DNA of 64,000 nucleotides from Novosphingobium sp. 28-62-57 (lineage in GTDB: Bacteria > Pseudomonadota > Alphaproteobacteria > Sphingomonadales > Sphingomonadaceae): NCBI GenBank assembly GCA_002256985.1, contig NCGO01000009.1, positions 1 through 64,000 of the forward strand. The letters run 5' to 3'. The first letter of the stretch is position 1, and every line of letters starts with the position of its first letter. The notes under the pieces were generated by a model. That model was given only the letters and a program-made list of their open reading frames with translations. It was not told where the DNA came from and ran no database searches. The position numbers and the translations under genes are program-made. Positions 45,809 to 55,596 of this stretch are shown here, in pieces.

Positions 45809-47746
45809 CTATTTGACCAGTCGCAGCGCGCCGATCTGATTGCCGATTTCCCGGAACTTGGCGATCAGAGCAGTCTGGCTGGACGACGTGGATGCCTGAT
45901 TGGCATTGCTGGCGCAGCCGGTGAGGTTTGCGTTCAATCCGGTGTCGAACGCGATCACCCAGATCGAGGTGTTCATGTTCTTGGCCGCGTTGCAGATCAT
46001 GCGAAAACGCTGTTCATGGCGCGCCTGCTGGCTGGGGCAATCGCCCGCGCCGGTGGTGCGCATGTCGTTCTGCTCCACGCCATAGGCCGTCAGCACGTTG
46101 CAGTATGTGGTCTGCTGGCCATCGGTCAGGAAGATGATATGACGGTTGCATGGCATGCCGTTGTATTCGGTGCAGCCATCGGCAAACACCCCGCCGGTGG
46201 AGATGAAGCGCGCGCCCCAGATCATGCCGATATCGTGATAGGTACCACCAATCGGTTCCAGATCGTCCAGATAGTTTTCCATCTGGGTGCGCGTCATTAC
46301 ATCCAGCCTTCGCGCTTCTGCTGGGCAGGCCCAATAGCCGGTGCTGTAATCGTTGTTCTTGATCCAGCCGGTGGTGGTATTAATGGTCGTGTTGGTCGTC
46401 GATGTGCTGCCTGCGGTGCGGGTATAGACCACATCGGGCATCATCGGATGCCAACGCGTGGCGTTGCTATTGGGGATGAGATTGATGTTGAGATCGTGCG
46501 CGTCAGCCGGGATCGTCAGGCTGGTGCCGCCGTTGATCGACGTGGTCGTGTCGCGCTCTTCGATACAGCCATTCCAGCTGACCGATGTGGTGCCGACGCC
46601 GGTTGCTGCCGTTGCGAGTTGCTGCGCGTTGTAGGTGCCGCCGGGCGCAGCGACAAAGCCGTTCGCATTGGTCGCAAGGGTTATGCTGCTACCGGTCTTG
46701 AACGCAGAAGTGTCGTAGGCTTCCTGGCGATAGATCCAGTTTGTGAAGACACGCCCGGTCCAGGAATACGTTGTGGTTTCGATTGTCCGCCAGCGGCGGC
46801 AACTACGGCTGGTGCCGCTGGTGTCCGATGCGCCGCTCCAGCCCCAGTTGGTTGATGCTACATAGGTCGCGCTGCTTGAACTGCCTCTGTAGGAGGTGCG
46901 GGTGGTGGCGGTAGGGGCAGGGCCGCCACCGTTGACCGCAGCGGACTGCACCCACGTCTGGCACGCAGTGGACGTAATGCTGGAGCTGTTGGTTTGCCAC
47001 CCGCTCGACGATGTCGGCGTGTTGGGTGCAAAGCTGCCACCTTCGGTAGCATAGTTTGCCACGCGTGAAGGGTAGGTTGTGCTGTCGGTGACGTAGGACG
47101 CATCGCGCGCGACGAGCAGATGGCCGACATTGACCGTGCTGGAATAGGGCACAATGCCATAGCGTAGACGCAGACCTTGCGCGGTGAGCTGTGTCTGGAT
47201 GGGGGCGAGTTCATCGTAAAGCGCCAGGACCGCATCTTCCAGCGCGTCGATCTTTGCCGTGCCGTCAATCGGATCGGCCATCGAACCGGTGACGTCGAGG
47301 ACGAGCACCACATCGGTGTTCACGAAGTTCAGCGAGGCATCGCATTCCACCGAGAGTGGCAGCGTGGTGTAGCCAAACACGCCCATCAGCGTGGTCGGCA
47401 TCTGCGTGCGGGCGCTCATGCGGATCACGCCCGAACTGGGCCGGGTGATGGTTGGCGTGAACGTGCTGGTACCGTAGCTGCCTTGCGGGAAGTTGAAATT
47501 GAAGAACCGCGTGCCCGTATCTGTCACTTCTGAATTGAAATTCTCGTTGCGCATCACGCGCCGGGCAGCGAGCGAGCCTGCGTCGCAGGCGCTCTGCATG
47601 CGTGTCTTGGCCGAATAGGCGCGGGTGATATCGACAGCGCAGGCAATGAGCACCAGCATGGGAATCATGGCACCAGCCATCACCATCAGCGCGTTGCCTG
47701 ATTGGTTCCCTAGCAAGTCTCTGAAAAAGGAACGTAATCTGAGCAT
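45809..47746 (-). CDS. TadG-like protein with VWA domain
   Basis: 645 residues. N-terminal helix (NALMVMAGAMIPMLVLIACA VDITRAYS) then a von Willebrand factor A domain with MIDAS motif VVLVLDVTGSMADP, an Asn/Ser/Thr-rich middle region and a C-terminal part (HIIFLTDGQQT, IWVIAFDTGLN). TadG proteins are anchored in the cell envelope and link the Flp pilus machinery to the wall. It is the first gene of a minus-strand operon with two TadE-like genes. Confidence 0.85.
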   Translation of the reverse strand: MLRLRSFFRDLLGNQSGNALMVMAGAMIPMLVLIACAVDITRAYSAKTRMQSACDAGSLAARRVMRNENFNSEVTDTGTRFFNFNFPQGSYGTSTFTPTITRPSSGVIRMSARTQMPTTLMGVFGYTTLPLSVECDASLNFVNTDVVLVLDVTGSMADPIDGTAKIDALEDAVLALYDELAPIQTQLTAQGLRLRYGIVPYSSTVNVGHLLVARDASYVTDSTTYPSRVANYATEGGSFAPNTPTSSSGWQTNSSSITSTACQTWVQSAAVNGGGPAPTATTRTSYRGSSSSATYVASTNWGWSGASDTSGTSRSCRRWRTIETTTYSWTGRVFTNWIYRQEAYDTSAFKTGSSITLATNANGFVAAPGGTYNAQQLATAATGVGTTSVSWNGCIEERDTTTSINGGTSLTIPADAHDLNINLIPNSNATRWHPMMPDVVYTRTAGSTSTTNTTINTTTGWIKNNDYSTGYWACPAEARRLDVMTRTQMENYLDDLEPIGGTYHDIGMIWGARFISTGGVFADGCTEYNGMPCNRHIIFLTDGQQTTYCNVLTAYGVEQNDMRTTGAGDCPSQQARHEQRFRMICNAAKNMNTSIWVIAFDTGLNANLTGCASNANQASTSSSQTALIAKFREIGNQIGALRLVK

Positions 47747-48051
47747 TTAGCCCTGGCCCTGATCGAATGCGCATGAGCGCCGGATGCACCGACGCGTTCG
47801 CACTTTTCCCATGAAGTCGTTAACTTTGTCTTGTCAGTCGCATGGCGGGATGGGCCTTCGGTTGCTGAAGCGTCTCTTAACGCAGCATAAGGACAAATAC
47901 GTGCTCGCGTTCGGGAACACGGTGCTGTGGCCTGCGGATGATCATCTGGCGTGAGGGCAACTGACCAATTCAACTGTCACGGCCAAAGGTGTATGGCGCG
48001 AGGACAGGGCGGGGCACAGGGCGAATCCTGCCATCAAAGGAGATAGCGCGC
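47747..48051. other. Divergent promoter region, tadG / CHRD
   Basis: About 300 bases with no supported gene; should contain promoters for both divergent genes. No clear motif found. Confidence 0.4.
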
Positions 48052-48474
48052 ATGAAGACGGCAATGATTATCCTGGCAGCAGCATCGGCCATGCTGACTG
48101 CGTCTGGCGCGAACGCCAAGCCTGCGACGCTTGTGGCGACGCTGACGGGATCGGCTGAAACCGGCGGTGGCGATCCGGATGGCAGCGGCGGGTTCAAGGC
48201 TGAACTTGATGATGAGAGTGGCGATTTCTGCTTCACGCTGTGGGCAGAACAGACCGCCGCACCGACCATGGCGCATGTTCATGAAGGGGCTGCAGGGGCT
48301 GACGGGAAGCCGGTGGCCACGCTGGAAGTGACCGGCAAGGACAGTGACAGCTGCATTGCGATGGAGCCGGATCTGGTCAAGAAGATCGAGGCAGCGCCCA
48401 AGGACTATTACGTCAACGTCCACACTGCCGACTTTCCCAAAGGGGCGGTGCGCGGGCAGCTTGAGGCCAAATAG
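48052..48474 (+). CDS. Exported CHRD-domain protein
   Basis: 140 residues with signal peptide (MIILAAASAMLTASGANA) and one CHRD domain: SGGFKAELDDESGDFCFTLW, AHVHEGAAGADGKPVATLEV, YYVNVHTADFPKGAVRGQLEAK. CHRD domains occur in chordin and many bacterial secreted proteins; the function in bacteria is unknown. AAGGAG precedes ATG 48052. It is monocistronic by context. Confidence 0.9.
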   Translation: MKTAMIILAAASAMLTASGANAKPATLVATLTGSAETGGGDPDGSGGFKAELDDESGDFCFTLWAEQTAAPTMAHVHEGAAGADGKPVATLEVTGKDSDSCIAMEPDLVKKIEAAPKDYYVNVHTADFPKGAVRGQLEAK

Positions 48475-49409
48475 GCCGCGCAAGGATCGGAACAGCAAAT
48501 GGGGGCCAGCATCTCTGCGGGCCCCCATTCTACGTCCATTGCGGCATTCTGACTGTGCTCATGCGCCGGGCCGACAGGCGTGGCATGTCCCTGCAGACAG
48601 ACCGCGCTGAAGCGAACCTTTGCACGCCGAACGGTTCAAGCTTGCCATGCTTGCACAGATGCCGTCCGGGGTACGAAGCCCCTGGGCCGCCGCTGATTGG
48701 TGCCTGCGCACACGATCTGTGGCCTTATCTGTGCAAACCTGCGCCTGCACAGGCTCGTGCCAAGCACTTGCCCATGCCGTTGCCATGATCCGCTCTTCCG
48801 CAACTGCCTCAATCCGCTTTTGCAAGCGGTCTGAAATAGCCGTTTCCGGGCGTTACCTCCGCTCCGTGGCCTCGCTCCCGGTCAGGCCTGCGCCGTTCCG
48901 GACGAAATCCCCCAAGGGAGGCTGGAAAGCCAGCCGCCATGCTGTGGTGCTGTTTCACGCCAGTTTCAGGCCTGAGCCTTGTCTGCATGTTTCAGCGCCA
49001 CACACTGCGTTCAAGCTTTCCGTACCGAACCTGAAAGCCGCAGTTTCGCACATCCGCAGACCAACCCGGGGGTGCCTGTCAGTTGGTTACACTGCAAACT
49101 ATCCATGTTCGTATCGTGGCCCATATTATCATTGTTATTCAGGCTGTTATAACCCGAACATCAGGACTTTTTGCGCTTCCGACAAACAAAAGCTGCGCCT
49201 CTTGTCCGAGTCGCGCAAGCAAAAAATGCGGGAGTTATCCACAGCCCCCGCACCTTCTGGTGGATAGTTTTGTGCAGCGCCGAAGCGCTGATCGTTGATC
49301 GTTGTAATCGGCGATTTAGTTACGTGTGCAACCGCAACCGATTAACGTCCTCTCTGCGCCAGCAGGCGCAAGCGTTTAACGTCCCCTCTGCGCCAAGAGG
49401 CGCAAGCGT
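48475..49409. other. Long non-coding gap
   Basis: About 930 bases without a gene I can support. It holds a hairpin ATGGGGGCC / GGCCCCCAT (48499-48527), then an A+T-rich stretch around 49080-49250 with one perfect DnaA-box word TTATCCACA at 49235-49243, and finally the 34-base tandem repeats at the argG 3' end. A plus-strand open frame 48620-49267 has unusual composition and no recognisable feature, so I do not call it. Confidence 0.5.
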
Positions 49410-49440
49410 TTAACGTCCCCTCTGCGCCAAGAGGCGCAAC
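49342..49440. repeat. 34-bp tandem repeat copied from the argG 3' end
   Basis: Three units begin with TTAACGTCC at 49342, 49376 and 49410, period 34. The third unit contains the argG stop and last codons; the other two lie beyond the stop. Each holds a hairpin TGCGCC-AAGA-GGCGCA. Confidence 0.85.
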
Positions 49441-50624
49441 CGGAGGGCGTTGAGCTTGATAAAGCCAGCAGCGTCCTTCTGATCATAGGCGCCGGCATCA
49501 TCCTCGAACGTTACGTGGCGTTCAGAATAGAGGCTGTCGGGCGATTTGCGGCCGACGACCGAGGCGCTGCCCTTGTAGAGCTTGAGCCGGACAGTGCCGT
49601 TTACGCGCGCCTGCGAATGGTCGATGGCGGCCTGCAGCATCTCGCGCTCAGGCGCGAACCAGAAGCCGTTGTAGATCAGCTCGGCATACTTGGGCATCAA
49701 CTCGTCCTTGAGGTGCGCTGCGCCACGATCGAGCGTGATGCTTTCGATCCCGCGGTGGGCCCGGGCATAGATTTCACCGCCCGGCGTTTCGTACATGCCA
49801 CGGCTCTTCATGCCGACGAAGCGGTTCTCGACGAGGTCCAGCCGCCCGATACCGTGCTTGCGGCCAAGGTCATTGAGCGCGGCGAGCAGTGTGGCAGGCG
49901 ACATCGCCTGACCATTGAGCGCAACACCATCGCCCTTTTCGAAGTCGACGGTGATGTATTCCGGCTGATCGGGGGCGTCTTCCGGGTTTACCGTGCGCGA
50001 ATAGACGTAATCCGGGGTTTCATCCCACGGATTTTCGAGCACTTTGCCTTCGGACGAGGTGTGAAGCAGGTTGGCGTCGGTGGAGAACGGGCTTTCGCCG
50101 CGCTTGTCCTTGGGCACCGGGATCTGGTGCTTTTCCGCCCATGCGATCAGGGCGGTGCGGCTGGTCAGGTCCCATTCGCGCCATGGAGCGATGACCTTGA
50201 TACCCGGCTCCAGCGCATAGGCAGAGAGTTCGAAGCGCACCTGATCGTTGCCCTTGCCGGTCGCGCCGTGGGCCACGGCATCGGCTCCGGTCTCGCGCGC
50301 AATCTCGATCAGGCGCTTGGAGATCAGCGGGCGGGCGATGGACGTGCCGAGCAGGTAATCGCCTTCATAGCGGGCATTGGCACGCATCATCGGGAAGACG
50401 AAATCGCGCACGAATTCCTCGCGCAGATCGTCGATGTAGATGTGATGGTCGGGCACGCCCATCAGCTTGGCCTTGGCGCGCGCAGGCTCCAGTTCTTCGC
50501 CCTGACCGAGGTCGGCGGTGAACGTAACCACTTCGCAGCCATAGGTGACTTGCAGCCACTTGAGGATGACAGAGGTATCGAGGCCACCGGAATAGGCGAG
50601 GACGACCTTCTTGATATCGGACAT
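49410..50624 (-). CDS. argG: Argininosuccinate synthase
   Basis: 404 residues. The ATP site is [19 protein letters not shown], followed by the citrulline/aspartate region ([44 protein letters not shown]). It joins citrulline and aspartate in arginine biosynthesis in the cytoplasm. ATG 50624 is the family start ([14 protein letters not shown]). It is not next to other arg genes. Confidence 0.98.
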   Translation of the reverse strand: MSDIKKVVLAYSGGLDTSVILKWLQVTYGCEVVTFTADLGQGEELEPARAKAKLMGVPDHHIYIDDLREEFVRDFVFPMMRANARYEGDYLLGTSIARPLISKRLIEIARETGADAVAHGATGKGNDQVRFELSAYALEPGIKVIAPWREWDLTSRTALIAWAEKHQIPVPKDKRGESPFSTDANLLHTSSEGKVLENPWDETPDYVYSRTVNPEDAPDQPEYITVDFEKGDGVALNGQAMSPATLLAALNDLGRKHGIGRLDLVENRFVGMKSRGMYETPGGEIYARAHRGIESITLDRGAAHLKDELMPKYAELIYNGFWFAPEREMLQAAIDHSQARVNGTVRLKLYKGSASVVGRKSPDSLYSERHVTFEDDAGAYDQKDAAGFIKLNALRLRLLAQRGR

Positions 50625-50815
50625 GAGCGATACAACTCCCGTGAAATGCGCGTCGCGCGCCTAACAGGCGGGGTGCGGCACCGCAACCTTTGCTGCAGCA
50701 GACAGGCACAATGTGGCAGCCGTCACAGCGAAGGTCTGCTACCATGCGCTATGATGCGTGCAAGGGGCGGGCTGTGTCTTGAACCCGACCGGACATTCGA
50801 CGGGGGACAGAGCAG

Positions 50816-51970
50816 ATGCCGATCACTTCGACCATCAGGATCACGGGCAGCGTTGGTGCCAACGGGCGCAACACTCCGGCCGACGTCAAGGCGGTGCAGC
50901 AGCGCCTGAACGATCTTTCACGCCCGCCATTGGCGAAGCTGGCCGTCGATGGTGTGGCCGGGCCGAAGACCAAAGGCATGATTGCCGATTTCCAGAAGAA
51001 AGTGGTGGGCCTGCGCGCGCCCGATTCGCGGGTCGATCCCAATGGGCGCACGCTGGCGGCACTGAACAACGCAGCGTCGGAAAGGATCTGGTCAGGGCAG
51101 GGTGGTGCCACCCCTCCACCGCCCATTACGCCGCCGGGGACAGCCCCGGGTATGCCGGGCGGGGCAGGTGCTGTGCGTGGGATATCGCCCTTTGAACAGG
51201 GCCGTCTTGATGCATTGCGCGCGCAGTTGAAATTGCAGCCGGATAGTGCCCCTGCGCGCGATTTCCTCGAATACCTTGCCAACAACGAAATTCAGACGTT
51301 GAAGATGATCCTTAATGTGCAGGGCGCTGCGCAATATGTTGTCGAAGCGATGATGGGGATCAACGTTGCGTTGAAGGTTGGTTTCAACGCGCGCGATATC
51401 GTGACGATCCTGACCAGCAGCGCGATCCGTCTTGACGCTGCGCTTGATATGATGCGGTCATGGCGCACGGCTGCGGCTTCCGGATCGAAGGCCGTCCGAG
51501 CGCTCAAAGCGCTTGGCAACATTGCGCTGGTGATCCAGGTCATGGCCACGTTCACGGTGGTTGTGGATCATTTCCGCGCCAACCGGTTCGGTCAGGGCTT
51601 TGCAGAAATTTACGCCACCGGAATAGGCGCATTGGTGCCTTGGGGCGGTTTCCTGAACGCGATGCAGGAAATGCTCTATGCGGCCAATCCCGGAATTGCC
51701 AACGATCCCCGCTTTGGCACGGCATTCCGCTATCTGTTGGCCATCGATCCGATTGGCGCGGGCAAGACTGCCATCGATACCGGGGTGACATTCACCGAAC
51801 TGCTGGTGAAATCCATGTTCGGCGGTCAGGTAAAAGGCAACGAGGTCAACGAATTGATCGAACGCATGCGCAATAGCCCGATGCGGTTCTGGGTGGAGAT
51901 CGGTGAAAGCTCGGGCGAGTGGATGGGCAACAAGTTCGGCGATTGGTGGTATCGCAACGTCTTGTCCTGA
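50816..51970 (+). CDS. Peptidoglycan-binding-domain protein with hydrophobic C-terminal domain
   Basis: 384 residues, no signal peptide. Residues ~10-95 form a peptidoglycan-binding-like domain (VGANGRNTPADVKAVQQRLN, VDGVAGPKTKGMIADFQKKV, DSRVDPNGRTLAALN). A proline-rich linker (TPPPPITPPGTAPGMPGGAG) leads to a C-terminal domain with several moderately hydrophobic helices (VVEAMMGINVALKVGFNARD, ALGNIALVIQVMATFTVVVD, GIGALVPWGGFLNAMQEML). This N-terminal domain type is common in secreted effectors. I infer a possible pore-forming or wall-targeting effector, but no immunity gene or secretion genes are adjacent. GGGGGA precedes the ATG. Confidence 0.6.
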   Translation: MPITSTIRITGSVGANGRNTPADVKAVQQRLNDLSRPPLAKLAVDGVAGPKTKGMIADFQKKVVGLRAPDSRVDPNGRTLAALNNAASERIWSGQGGATPPPPITPPGTAPGMPGGAGAVRGISPFEQGRLDALRAQLKLQPDSAPARDFLEYLANNEIQTLKMILNVQGAAQYVVEAMMGINVALKVGFNARDIVTILTSSAIRLDAALDMMRSWRTAAASGSKAVRALKALGNIALVIQVMATFTVVVDHFRANRFGQGFAEIYATGIGALVPWGGFLNAMQEMLYAANPGIANDPRFGTAFRYLLAIDPIGAGKTAIDTGVTFTELLVKSMFGGQVKGNEVNELIERMRNSPMRFWVEIGESSGEWMGNKFGDWWYRNVLS

Positions 51971-51973
51971 CGG

Positions 51974-52007
51974 AAAAACCGCTGCCAGCGCAAAGTCTGG
52001 CAGCGGT
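51974..52007 (-). terminator. Terminator of the aldehyde dehydrogenase gene
   Basis: On the minus strand a perfect 11-base stem ACCGCTGCCAG / CTGGCAGCGGT is followed by TTTTTCC. Confidence 0.8.
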
Positions 52008-52038
52008 CTGTTCCGGCATCATCGTGCCTGCAGGCGCC

Positions 52039-53388
52039 TTACATGTGCCGATAGACCGCGCGTTCATGGCTGAAGCATTTGAAGCCGAACACGCCGTGAT
52101 AGCTGCCGGTGCCGCTGGTGTTGACGCCGCCGAAGGGCAGGTTGTTTTCGAGATAGTGCGAGAACACGCCGTTGACCGTTACGCCGCCTGAGGACGTGCG
52201 CGCCAGCACCTGTTCGATGTTCGCCTCATCCTTGCTGTAGACATAGAGCGCCAATGGCTTGTCGCGTGCTTCGATGTAGCCGATGGCCTGATCGAGCGTT
52301 TCGTAAGTCATGACCGGGATTACCGGAGCGAAAATCTCGTCCTGCATGATCGTCATCTGCGGGGTGACATCGGTGAGCATGGTGGGGTGGACGGTCAGGT
52401 CATCGGCCTCGAACGTGCCGCCTGCGGCCACGGTTGCGCCTTTGGCAACGGCATCATCAAACATCGCTTTGACGCGGTTGAAATTGGCCTGATTGACGAT
52501 CTGGGCGATGCCGCCCTTGTTCAGCTGGCCGGCATCGTCATAGAGGTTCTTCTGCACATTGGCCCGGAAGCCTTCGACCAGCGCGGCTTTGTGGGCTTCC
52601 TTGACGAACACATAATCGGGGCTGATGCAGGCCTGACCGCCGTTGAACTGCTTGGCAGAGGCGAGTTGCGCGGCGACCAGATCAATGTCGGCACTGTCAT
52701 CGACGATCACCGGAGATTTCCCGCCCAACTCCAGAGTCACGCTGGTCAGGTGCTTGGCTGCGGCGGCCATCACGATCTTGCCCACGCGCGGTGAGCCGGT
52801 GAAGAACACATGATTGAAAGGCAGGTCGAGCAGCGCTGTTGCCACCGAGACATCGCCTTCAAACAGGGCCACGTCCTTTTCGTCGAACGCTTCCTTGATG
52901 ATCACGGCAGCGACTTTGGCCGTGGCGGGGCAGAGGTCTGTCAGCTTGACGATGCAGGTATTGCCGGCTGCCACGGCTGCTGCCACTGGCCCTAGCGCGA
53001 GGCCGAGCGGGAAGTTCCATGGGCCGAGGATCAGGCACACCCCGCGCGCTTCATAGAGGATCTGCGCGCGGTCAGCCGGGTTCATCGATGTGGCAACTTC
53101 GGCCGGCTTCATCCAGTCATCCAGATTGTCGATATTGCGCTGCACGTTGCCGATGACGTTGAGCACTTCGGTGACGCGGATTTCGCCTACCGGTTTGCGC
53201 GTGTCTTCGAGCACGGCGGCGATGATGTCATCGGCATGGGCTTCGACCGCCGCTTTCAGCTTGGCCAGCTTGGCTTTGCGGACTTCTGCTGAAGAGGCCT
53301 TGGCTTCCCACATGTGGGCCTGCTGCAAGGCAAAGACGCGGGCGATTTCAGCTGAAAGGTCGGCAGCGGTCGGGGCTGGGTTGGTCAT
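52039..53388 (-). CDS. Aldehyde dehydrogenase, coniferyl-aldehyde-dehydrogenase-like
   Basis: About 449 residues. The Rossmann and catalytic motifs are present: GPWNFPLGLALGPVAAAVAA, FFTGSPRVGK, general-base Glu in VTLELGGKSP, and catalytic Cys in FNGGQACISPDYVFV. The short length and DDWMKPAEVATSMNP N-terminal region, plus C-terminal GVFSHYLENNLPFGGVNTSG, match the coniferyl-aldehyde dehydrogenase (CalB-like) group, which oxidises aromatic aldehydes with NAD(P)+. Aromatic catabolism is common in sphingomonads. ATG 53388 is taken as start because AGGA lies upstream of it. Confidence 0.88.
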   Translation of the reverse strand: MTNPAPTAADLSAEIARVFALQQAHMWEAKASSAEVRKAKLAKLKAAVEAHADDIIAAVLEDTRKPVGEIRVTEVLNVIGNVQRNIDNLDDWMKPAEVATSMNPADRAQILYEARGVCLILGPWNFPLGLALGPVAAAVAAGNTCIVKLTDLCPATAKVAAVIIKEAFDEKDVALFEGDVSVATALLDLPFNHVFFTGSPRVGKIVMAAAAKHLTSVTLELGGKSPVIVDDSADIDLVAAQLASAKQFNGGQACISPDYVFVKEAHKAALVEGFRANVQKNLYDDAGQLNKGGIAQIVNQANFNRVKAMFDDAVAKGATVAAGGTFEADDLTVHPTMLTDVTPQMTIMQDEIFAPVIPVMTYETLDQAIGYIEARDKPLALYVYSKDEANIEQVLARTSSGGVTVNGVFSHYLENNLPFGGVNTSGTGSYHGVFGFKCFSHERAVYRHM

Positions 53389-53512
53389 CGGTCTAAGCAT
53401 CCTGATTGACGGCACATTTGTTAGGATAGCTAACAACTATGCCGCGCGATGGCAACGCCGCCAAAAGGGCTTCCCGATCGATTTCCGCAGTGTGGAATGC
53501 AGTTGCCGTTGT

Positions 53513-54787
53513 CTATTCTGCCGCCGCGCGCTGCAGATGCCATTCAGGCGCCTCGTCCAGCGCAGAAAGTCTGGCCCACTCCTGCTGCATGTAATCGCGG
53601 GTCATCGGCAAGGCGCTGCGCCGCTTGACGCTCTGGATATGGAAATTGACCATGCCGCCATGGCGGAAGCTCTGTTCCGCGCCAGCCAGATAGAACTGCC
53701 ACATGCGGAAGAGGCGTTCGTCATAGAGCGCGACGATTTCATCGCGGTGCATTGTGGTGCGGCGATACCATTCGGCCAGCGTATAGGCGTAGTGATAGCG
53801 CAGCACTTCGATGTCGCCTATTTCCCAGCCGGTCTTTTCCAGCGCCGCCACAAGCTCGCTCATCGCCGGAATATAGCCGCCGGGGAAAATGTATTTGCGC
53901 GTCCACTTGTCCGTGCCGCCCGGCGGGCCTTTGCGGCCGATGGTGTGGGTCAGCATGATGCCGTCTGAATCGAGCAGATCATGGGTCTTGGCGAAGTATT
54001 CGCCGAAATTGGGCGCGCCGACATGTTCGATCATGCCCACACTGGTGATCCGGTCAAACTGGCCTTGCACATCCCGGTAGTCGATCAGTTGGAACTTCAC
54101 CTTGTCGGCAACGCCAGCCTCTTCGGCGCGCTCGTTGGCAAATTTGACCTGATCGGGGGCGAGCGAAACGCCCAGTACTTCGCAACCGAAATGGCGGTTC
54201 AGATAGAGCCCGAGGCCGCCCCAGCCGCAGCCGATATCCAGCACTCGCATGCCAGCGGCTTGGCTTGGCACAAGCCGCAGTTTCGATGCGATCAGCGCCT
54301 TCTTGTCGACTTGCGCGCGCTCCAGCGAGTTGGCCGGATCGCGGAAATAGGCCATCGTGTACTGCCGGTCTTCATCCAGAAACTGCTCATAGAACTGGCG
54401 GGACAGATCATAATGGTGGACGACATTCTTTGAGGCTTGCGCGCGCTGGTTGACCTGATCGATGCGCGACAGGAGCTTTCCAGCCGCCTTGCGCAGCGGC
54501 CCTTTGCGGTCAATCCCGCCCGTGCTGCTGGCATTGCCCATCACGAACAGCACGAAATCGCGGATATCGTGCGGTGGTTCGATCACCATCCGCCCGTCCA
54601 TATAGACCTCTCCGGCACCGACCCGCGGATCGCGCGCAATATGCATTGCCGCGCCCTTGTCGGTAAAGCGGATGGTCAGTGGAGCGGCAGAAGCTTCACC
54701 ATACGTGTATTCCTTGCCATCGAAATCGATGACGACGAGACGACCCTTGCGGATCATCCGGGCGAGCATTTTATCGAGCAACCACAT
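53513..54787 (-). CDS. cfa: Cyclopropane-fatty-acyl-phospholipid synthase
   Basis: 424 residues. N-terminal lipid-interacting domain, then the SAM-binding methyltransferase core (MRVLDIGCGWGGLGLYLNRH, DRITSVGMIEHVG) and the family motifs YIFPGGYIPAMSELVAALEK and LRYHYAYTLAEWYRR. It adds a methylene bridge to unsaturated phospholipid acyl chains at the membrane. It stands alone. The N-terminus (LARMIRKGRLVVIDFDGKEY) is typical for this group. Confidence 0.93.
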   Translation of the reverse strand: MWLLDKMLARMIRKGRLVVIDFDGKEYTYGEASAAPLTIRFTDKGAAMHIARDPRVGAGEVYMDGRMVIEPPHDIRDFVLFVMGNASSTGGIDRKGPLRKAAGKLLSRIDQVNQRAQASKNVVHHYDLSRQFYEQFLDEDRQYTMAYFRDPANSLERAQVDKKALIASKLRLVPSQAAGMRVLDIGCGWGGLGLYLNRHFGCEVLGVSLAPDQVKFANERAEEAGVADKVKFQLIDYRDVQGQFDRITSVGMIEHVGAPNFGEYFAKTHDLLDSDGIMLTHTIGRKGPPGGTDKWTRKYIFPGGYIPAMSELVAALEKTGWEIGDIEVLRYHYAYTLAEWYRRTTMHRDEIVALYDERLFRMWQFYLAGAEQSFRHGGMVNFHIQSVKRRSALPMTRDYMQQEWARLSALDEAPEWHLQRAAAE

Positions 54788-54836
54788 GCGAACAAATTAT
54801 GCCATCAAGCGCGCGTCGCAAGAGGGAAATGCCGTC

Positions 54837-54959
54837 ATGCACAATTCGTCAGACGAGACTTCTGGTCATCAGCCGCGCTTTCTGGCGACGCAAGGGGGCA
54901 GGGACGGCAGGGCTCACAGCCACGCGCCTGGCTTTTATGACCCGGCGCGTGGCTATTGA
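54837..54959 (+). CDS. Small ORF (40 residues), tentative
   Basis: MHNSSDETSGHQPRFLATQG onward to PGFYDPARGY; GAGGG lies about ten bases before the ATG. It begins 49 bases from the divergent cyclopropane synthase start. Hydrophilic, with no recognised domain. Coding potential is suggested only by the ribosome binding site and the clean frame. Confidence 0.35.
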   Translation: MHNSSDETSGHQPRFLATQGGRDGRAHSHAPGFYDPARGY

Positions 54960-54982
54960 TATTTGCGTGTATTGTTAGCGGT

Positions 54983-55360
54983 TTAGCGGCAGCGGCCACC
55001 ACTGCGCTCGATCTCGCGGCCCAGCAGCGCGCCCCCGGCAGCCCCGAGCACAGTGCCGAGCGTGCGGTCGCCGCGGGTATCGATCGTGCGGCCAATCAGC
55101 GCGCCACCAACGCCGCCGATGATCAGTCCGGTCGTGCCATTGTTGCGTTTGCAGTAATACCGACCGTCACGCCCACGCCAGACCTGATCATTCTGGCTGA
55201 TCCGCCGAGGTTGAATATAGCGTCCGCGGCTGTCGTAGGCGCGATCATGCTTGGCGCGGTGTTTTCCACCAGCATTTGACCAGCTTGGCGGATCGGCCAG
55301 TGCCGGTGCCGATGGGATCGCGATAGTTGCCAGCAAGGCTGCGATGATGGCGTTTTTCAT
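54983..55360 (-). CDS. Exported glycine-zipper protein
   Basis: 125 residues from ATG 55360. Signal peptide (MKNAIIAALLATIAIPSAPA), a basic region with HDRAYDSRGRYIQPRRISQN and DGRYYCKRNNGTTG, and a glycine-zipper transmembrane domain (LIIGGVGGALIGRTIDTRGD RTLGTVLGAAGGALLGREIE). Such 2TM proteins sit in the envelope and are often stress-related. GGAG lies six bases before the ATG and is itself part of an in-frame ATG GAG at 55372. Confidence 0.8.
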   Translation of the reverse strand: MKNAIIAALLATIAIPSAPALADPPSWSNAGGKHRAKHDRAYDSRGRYIQPRRISQNDQVWRGRDGRYYCKRNNGTTGLIIGGVGGALIGRTIDTRGDRTLGTVLGAAGGALLGREIERSGGRCR

Positions 55361-55596
55361 TGGGTGCTCCATTTGGAATCTTTGCGTCTGATCATGACGA
55401 GTCCGTCAGAACCCTCCAAGTCGCGGGACGATCCACAACGCGGGCTGAACGCAGCGTTGGAATTGGGCTTTCACGACCAAGCGGTGGGCAGGTGCGATGG
55501 GTGGAGGCGCTGGTCTTGCAAGAATCTGTTTTCCTACACTAACCGTTATGGTTATCTGTCTCGGTCGATTGTTCCACAATCCAAATGGAGACATCG

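Noticed and set aside
48620-49267. Plus-strand ORF of 215 codons
   Set aside because: Cys/Ser/Arg-rich with no domain, no ribosome binding site and a shift in composition within the frame.
48475-49409. Chromosomal replication origin
   Set aside because: Only one perfect DnaA box and no origin-linked genes nearby.
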